DNA of 64,000 bases from Aquamicrobium sp. LC103. Its GTDB lineage: Bacteria > Pseudomonadota > Alphaproteobacteria > Rhizobiales > Rhizobiaceae. The DNA lies in the NCBI RefSeq assembly GCF_001014615.2, contig NZ_LBCQ02000011.1, positions 186,001 to 250,000 of the forward strand, given 5' to 3'. The notes beneath the pieces are model-generated. The model was not told the DNA's origin. It saw only the letters and a program-made list of their open reading frames with translations, and ran no database searches. Of the stretch, positions 61,334 to 64,000 are shown piece after piece (the first letter of the stretch is position 1; every line of letters begins with the position of its first letter). Both the position numbers and the translations under genes were made by a program.

Positions 61334-62086
61334 ATGGCTGAGACGAAAAAAGGCGCCGTCATCGTCACCGGCGGCGCATCCGGCATAGGGTTCGAGACGG
61401 CGCGTCTGCTGGCGGAGCGCGGCTGGAAACCCTACCTCCTCGACCTCGAGCAAGAAGCACTGGACGAGGCCTGCGACGCGCTCGGCCTACCGCGCGATCG
61501 CGGCATCGCGTGCAGCGTCTCCGACGAAGCGGCGGTCGAGACCGCCTTCGGCAATATCACCGGCGAAGGGATCGTGGCGGTGGTCAACTGCGCCGGCATC
61601 GGCATGGATCGGCCGGCGGTCGAGACCAGCGTCGAGGATTTCCGCCGCATCGTCGACGTCAACTTGACCGGCACCTTCATCGTTTCGCGCGCGGCGGCGC
61701 GGCATTGGCTGGCGCGCAAGGCGCCGGGCTGCATCGTCAACATCACCTCCATCTCCGGCATGTGCGGCAACAAGGGCCGCAGCGCCTACGGCTCCTCCAA
61801 GGGCGGCCAGAACCTGCTGACGCTGGTGATGGCCAACGAACTCGGGCCGGAGGGTATCCGTGTCAACGCCGTCGCGCCGGGGCCGATCGACACGCCGCTG
61901 GCGCGCTCGGTACACACCGACGACGTGCGTCGGCAATGGCACGAGCGCGTGCCGCAGCGCCGCTACGGCACGCCGCGGGAAATCGCCGGCGCGGTCGCTT
62001 TCCTGGTCTCCGACGATGCGAGCTACGTCAACGGGCAGATACTTGCCGTCGACGGCGGCTTCGTCACCGCCGGCCTGGCGAACTGA
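61334..62086 (+). CDS. Short-chain dehydrogenase/reductase
   Basis: This 250-residue SDR has the NAD(P) loop VTGGASGIGFETARLLAERGW, NCAGIG, the catalytic Ser-Tyr-Lys in ITSISGMCGNKGRSAYGSSKGG, and PGPIDTPLAR. It likely oxidises or reduces a hydroxy/keto intermediate of the pathway. It follows the synthetase by 19 bp. GGAGGA precedes the ATG. Confidence 0.93.
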   Translation: MAETKKGAVIVTGGASGIGFETARLLAERGWKPYLLDLEQEALDEACDALGLPRDRGIACSVSDEAAVETAFGNITGEGIVAVVNCAGIGMDRPAVETSVEDFRRIVDVNLTGTFIVSRAAARHWLARKAPGCIVNITSISGMCGNKGRSAYGSSKGGQNLLTLVMANELGPEGIRVNAVAPGPIDTPLARSVHTDDVRRQWHERVPQRRYGTPREIAGAVAFLVSDDASYVNGQILAVDGGFVTAGLAN

Positions 62087-62090
62087 TCCG

Positions 62091-62966
62091 ATGCGGTCCA
62101 TCAGGCATCCCGGCACGCCTACGGCGGAGCGGGAAAGAAGCGTGCAGGGCAGGGCGAGGCGGCTGACGCTGCGTCTGAAGCCGGGGCGCAGCGTCAACCG
62201 GGCTGTGGCGGAAGCCTTTGCCGAAGCCGGTTTCGCCGGTGGCTACATCCGTCTCGAGGATGTGCCGGTCTCGCCCATGAACTACGTGATCCCGGCCGCC
62301 TCGCCCGATGCCGCCCATGCCGCCTGGTACAGCGCGACCCGCAGCCCCGCCGGCGTGACCACGATCGAGGAGGCCGGCGCGATCGTCGGCTGGCGCGACG
62401 GCGAGCCTTTCCTGCATTGCCACGGCATCTGGCGCGAGGCCGATGGCGCGCGCCGCATGGGGCATCTGCTGCCGCTCGATTCCGAGTTCGCCGCGGAGGT
62501 CGAGGCGGAGGCTTGGGGCGTTTGCGGCGCCATCTTCGACGTCAGGGACGATCCGGAGACCAATTTCCGTCTGTTTTCACCGGTTTCGGCGGAACACGAG
62601 GGGACGTCGCGCTCGCCTTCCTTTTCATCGCCTCCGCGCGGTGCGGGTACAGGCCGTGTCCTGCTCGCCACGGTGCGGCCGAACGAGGACATCACCATCG
62701 CGATCGAGCGGCTTTGCCGCGAAAACGGAATTGGCAGCGCCGCTGTTCACGGCATCGGCAGCCTGGTGGGAGCGGATTTCGAGGATGGATCGCACCTCGC
62801 TTCCTACGCGACAGAACTGCTCGTCGGGAATGGTGAGATGTCCGCTGGAACGTGCCGTCTCGACATTTCGGTCGTCGGCATGGACGGCGAGATCGCCGAA
62901 GGGCGGCTCGCCCGCGGCTCGAATCCGGTCTGCGTCACGTTCGAGCTCGTGATCGAAGAAACATAG
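62091..62966 (+). CDS. Tandem PPC/DUF296-domain protein in a CoA pathway operon
   Basis: This 291-residue protein has two PPC (DUF296) domains. The first is about 20-165 (FLHCHGIWREADGARRMGHLLPLDSEF, with histidines). The second is about 185-290 (TGRVLLATVRPNEDITIAIERLCRENGIGSAAVHGIGSLVGADF, VVGMDGEIAEGRLARGSNPVCVTFELVIEE). PPC domains trimerise and occur in plant AHL proteins and in unstudied bacterial proteins; no AT-hook is present. It starts 4 bp after the SDR stop, so it belongs to the operon. A catalytic or sensory role for a pathway compound is possible. Confidence 0.82.
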   Translation: MRSIRHPGTPTAERERSVQGRARRLTLRLKPGRSVNRAVAEAFAEAGFAGGYIRLEDVPVSPMNYVIPAASPDAAHAAWYSATRSPAGVTTIEEAGAIVGWRDGEPFLHCHGIWREADGARRMGHLLPLDSEFAAEVEAEAWGVCGAIFDVRDDPETNFRLFSPVSAEHEGTSRSPSFSSPPRGAGTGRVLLATVRPNEDITIAIERLCRENGIGSAAVHGIGSLVGADFEDGSHLASYATELLVGNGEMSAGTCRLDISVVGMDGEIAEGRLARGSNPVCVTFELVIEET

Positions 62967-62967
62967 G

Positions 62968-63258
62968 CTAGCCTCGAAGCCATTCCTCCGCGGCGTCCTG
63001 CACCGCCGCGGCAAGCGCGGGCTCGGCGAGTATCCCCCGGGCGACCGCGAACGTCTCGAAGGCATTCCGCGCGGATTCGGCATCGTGTTTTCCGCCCATG
63101 GCGGCAAAGCAAGCCTCGATGGCGGCACCGTGCGCCGGTCCGCGGCGCTCTCGCGGCCATTCCATCAACACCTCATACGCTTCCCTGGCGCTTTCCACCT
63201 GGCGCGGAAATCCGAGGCCGATATAGACTTCGACGGGTGTTTCAAAGCGGCCATGCAT
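62968..63258 (-). CDS. DUF982-family protein
   Basis: This 96-residue protein fits the rhizobial DUF982 family: FETPVEVYIGLGFPRQVESAREAYEVLMEWPRERRGPAHGAAIEACFAAMGG, then SARNAFETFAVARGIL. AAGGAGAAGG precedes the ATG. Function is unknown. It is convergent with the PPC gene, whose stop it nearly touches (2 bp). Confidence 0.85.
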   Translation of the reverse strand: MHGRFETPVEVYIGLGFPRQVESAREAYEVLMEWPRERRGPAHGAAIEACFAAMGGKHDAESARNAFETFAVARGILAEPALAAAVQDAAEEWLRG

Positions 63259-63526
63259 TGCCTTCTCCTTAGCAAGTTTCGGTCTGGCTCGTCACAAACG
63301 GCGCATTTAAACGCCGTCGGCCATCGCAGGTTCCCGCGAATTTTTGACGAGAGCACGAAGTCGCGCGAAACCGCCGAACAAGATTTGTTGCCGCGTGTTG
63401 AACAAGCGCTCCCGCTGCCGCCTGAGCAGGGAAACGTATCGCTTGCACGCCGGTGCCGCCCGTGTGGTGGCCATCGTGCATCGTCCGAGAAATCGCGGTG
63501 TCGCGCTCTTCGCGGGCGCCTCGAGT

Positions 63527-64000
63527 TCATCGCGAACGGCGTCTGGCGAGCATCACGAGAAAGAAGAACCCGCCGATGAAGCCGGTGACGATGCCGATCG
63601 GTATGTCGTTCGGTGCCGCCAGGGTGCGCGCGATGACGTCGGCCAGAACGAGGAAGATCGCGCCGAGCATCGCGCTTGCCGGCAGGACGATGCGGTTGTC
63701 GCCGCCCACCAGAAGCCGCGCGATATGCGGCATCATCAGGCCGACGAAGCCGATCATGCCGGAGAAGGCTACGAGCACGCCGGTCAGGAAGGCGCTGGCG
63801 ATTATCAGGATGAGTCGCAGTCGCGTCACGGGAACGCCGAGCGTGATCGCGCTTTCGTCGCCCATGGCAAGTGCATTGAGCGGCCTCGCATTGACGATGA
63901 AGACGAGGCCGGCGGCGGCCAGCGCCGTCAGCGGAAAGACGAGATTGCTCCATTGCGCAAGGCCGAAGCCGCCGAGCATCCAGAAGACGACGCTCGCGAT
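63527..64000 (-). CDS. FecCD-family ABC permease, C-terminal part, cut by window edge
   Basis: The minus-strand frame is open from the window edge to 63527 (157 residues plus stop). It matches the C-terminal half of BtuC/FecCD permeases: GLVFIVNARPLNALAMGDESAITLGVPVTRLRLILII, SGMIGFVGLMMPHIARLLVGGDNRIVLPASAMLGAIFLVLADVIAR and PNDIPIGIVTGFIGGFFFLVML. Iron-siderophore, heme or cobalamin import is expected; the partner genes lie outside. It ends 269 bp from the DUF982 start, in a gap with a small hairpin (ACGGCG/CGCCGT, 63298-63317). Confidence 0.92.
   Translation of the reverse strand: MASVVFWMLGGFGLAQWSNLVFPLTALAAAGLVFIVNARPLNALAMGDESAITLGVPVTRLRLILIIASAFLTGVLVAFSGMIGFVGLMMPHIARLLVGGDNRIVLPASAMLGAIFLVLADVIARTLAAPNDIPIGIVTGFIGGFFFLVMLARRRSR

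Noticed and set aside
1-64000. CRISPR arrays, IS elements and prophage
   Set aside because: No regularly spaced direct repeats, transposase, integrase or phage structural gene was found in the window.

Overview
The window is high-G+C DNA from an alphaproteobacterium, most probably a member of the Hyphomicrobiales (rhizobial order, Phyllobacteriaceae/Mesorhizobium-like). This rests on the S. meliloti-style ehuABCD-eutABCDE gene order, a fused-PhaAB pha2-type antiporter operon, an ExoD-family protein, a DUF982 protein and dispersed palindromic repeats of the kind found between rhizobial genes. The species assignment is inference.

Region 1 (1-11.2 kb) is a complete ectoine/5-hydroxyectoine catabolic island. 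A partial aldehyde dehydrogenase (ssd/doeC-like) and an Lrp/AsnC regulator point left. A MocR-type regulator (enuR), an ABC importer (ehuABCD), the hydroxyectoine-to-ectoine genes (eutABC) and the ectoine-hydrolysing pair (eutDE) point right. A tandem direct repeat upstream of ehuA is a plausible EnuR operator.

Region 2 (11.3-23.4 kb) holds a DIP1984-family gene, then a predicted export locus. It contains a 1783-residue modular protein (dimethylformamidase-beta-like domain, four DUF4082 units and three cadherin-like units), a CobW-family GTPase, a small conserved protein, a type I exporter ABC protein with an inactive C39-like domain, and its HlyD-type adaptor. An NTF2-like gene follows.

Region 3 (23.5-30.5 kb) has an MFS exporter, a GlsB-type membrane protein and an MHYT-GGDEF-EAL protein. 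It ends in a lower-G+C accessory patch beside the 3' end of a tRNA-Gln gene. The patch carries a zinc-ribbon protein, two unknown small genes, a small membrane protein and a compact, frameshifted reverse transcriptase with YMDD. This RT locus is the best candidate for an undescribed system.

Region 4 (30.7-41.3 kb) has Ppx/GppA, RlmE, a DHA2-like MFS pump, a Tat-type MBL-fold protein, a type Va autotransporter with about eight 20-residue solenoid repeats, a small secreted protein, a YbhN-type membrane protein and an ExoD-like protein.

Region 5 (41.3-54.2 kb) has the Na+(K+)/H+ antiporter operon phaAB-C-D-E-F-G, an AI-2E-type permease, a mercuric-reductase-like flavoprotein with a DUF4126 protein, and a glycerate kinase with an SLC13 permease.

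Region 6 (54.3-63.0 kb) begins with a probable small RNA. A TRAP transporter (dctPQM) then lies divergent to a tightly coupled operon of iclR, thiolase, acyl-CoA synthetase, SDR and a two-domain PPC/DUF296 protein. Two inverted repeats lie between the divergent units. Together they look like uptake and CoA-dependent breakdown of an unidentified organic acid. The window ends with a DUF982 protein and the C-terminal part of a FecCD-type permease.
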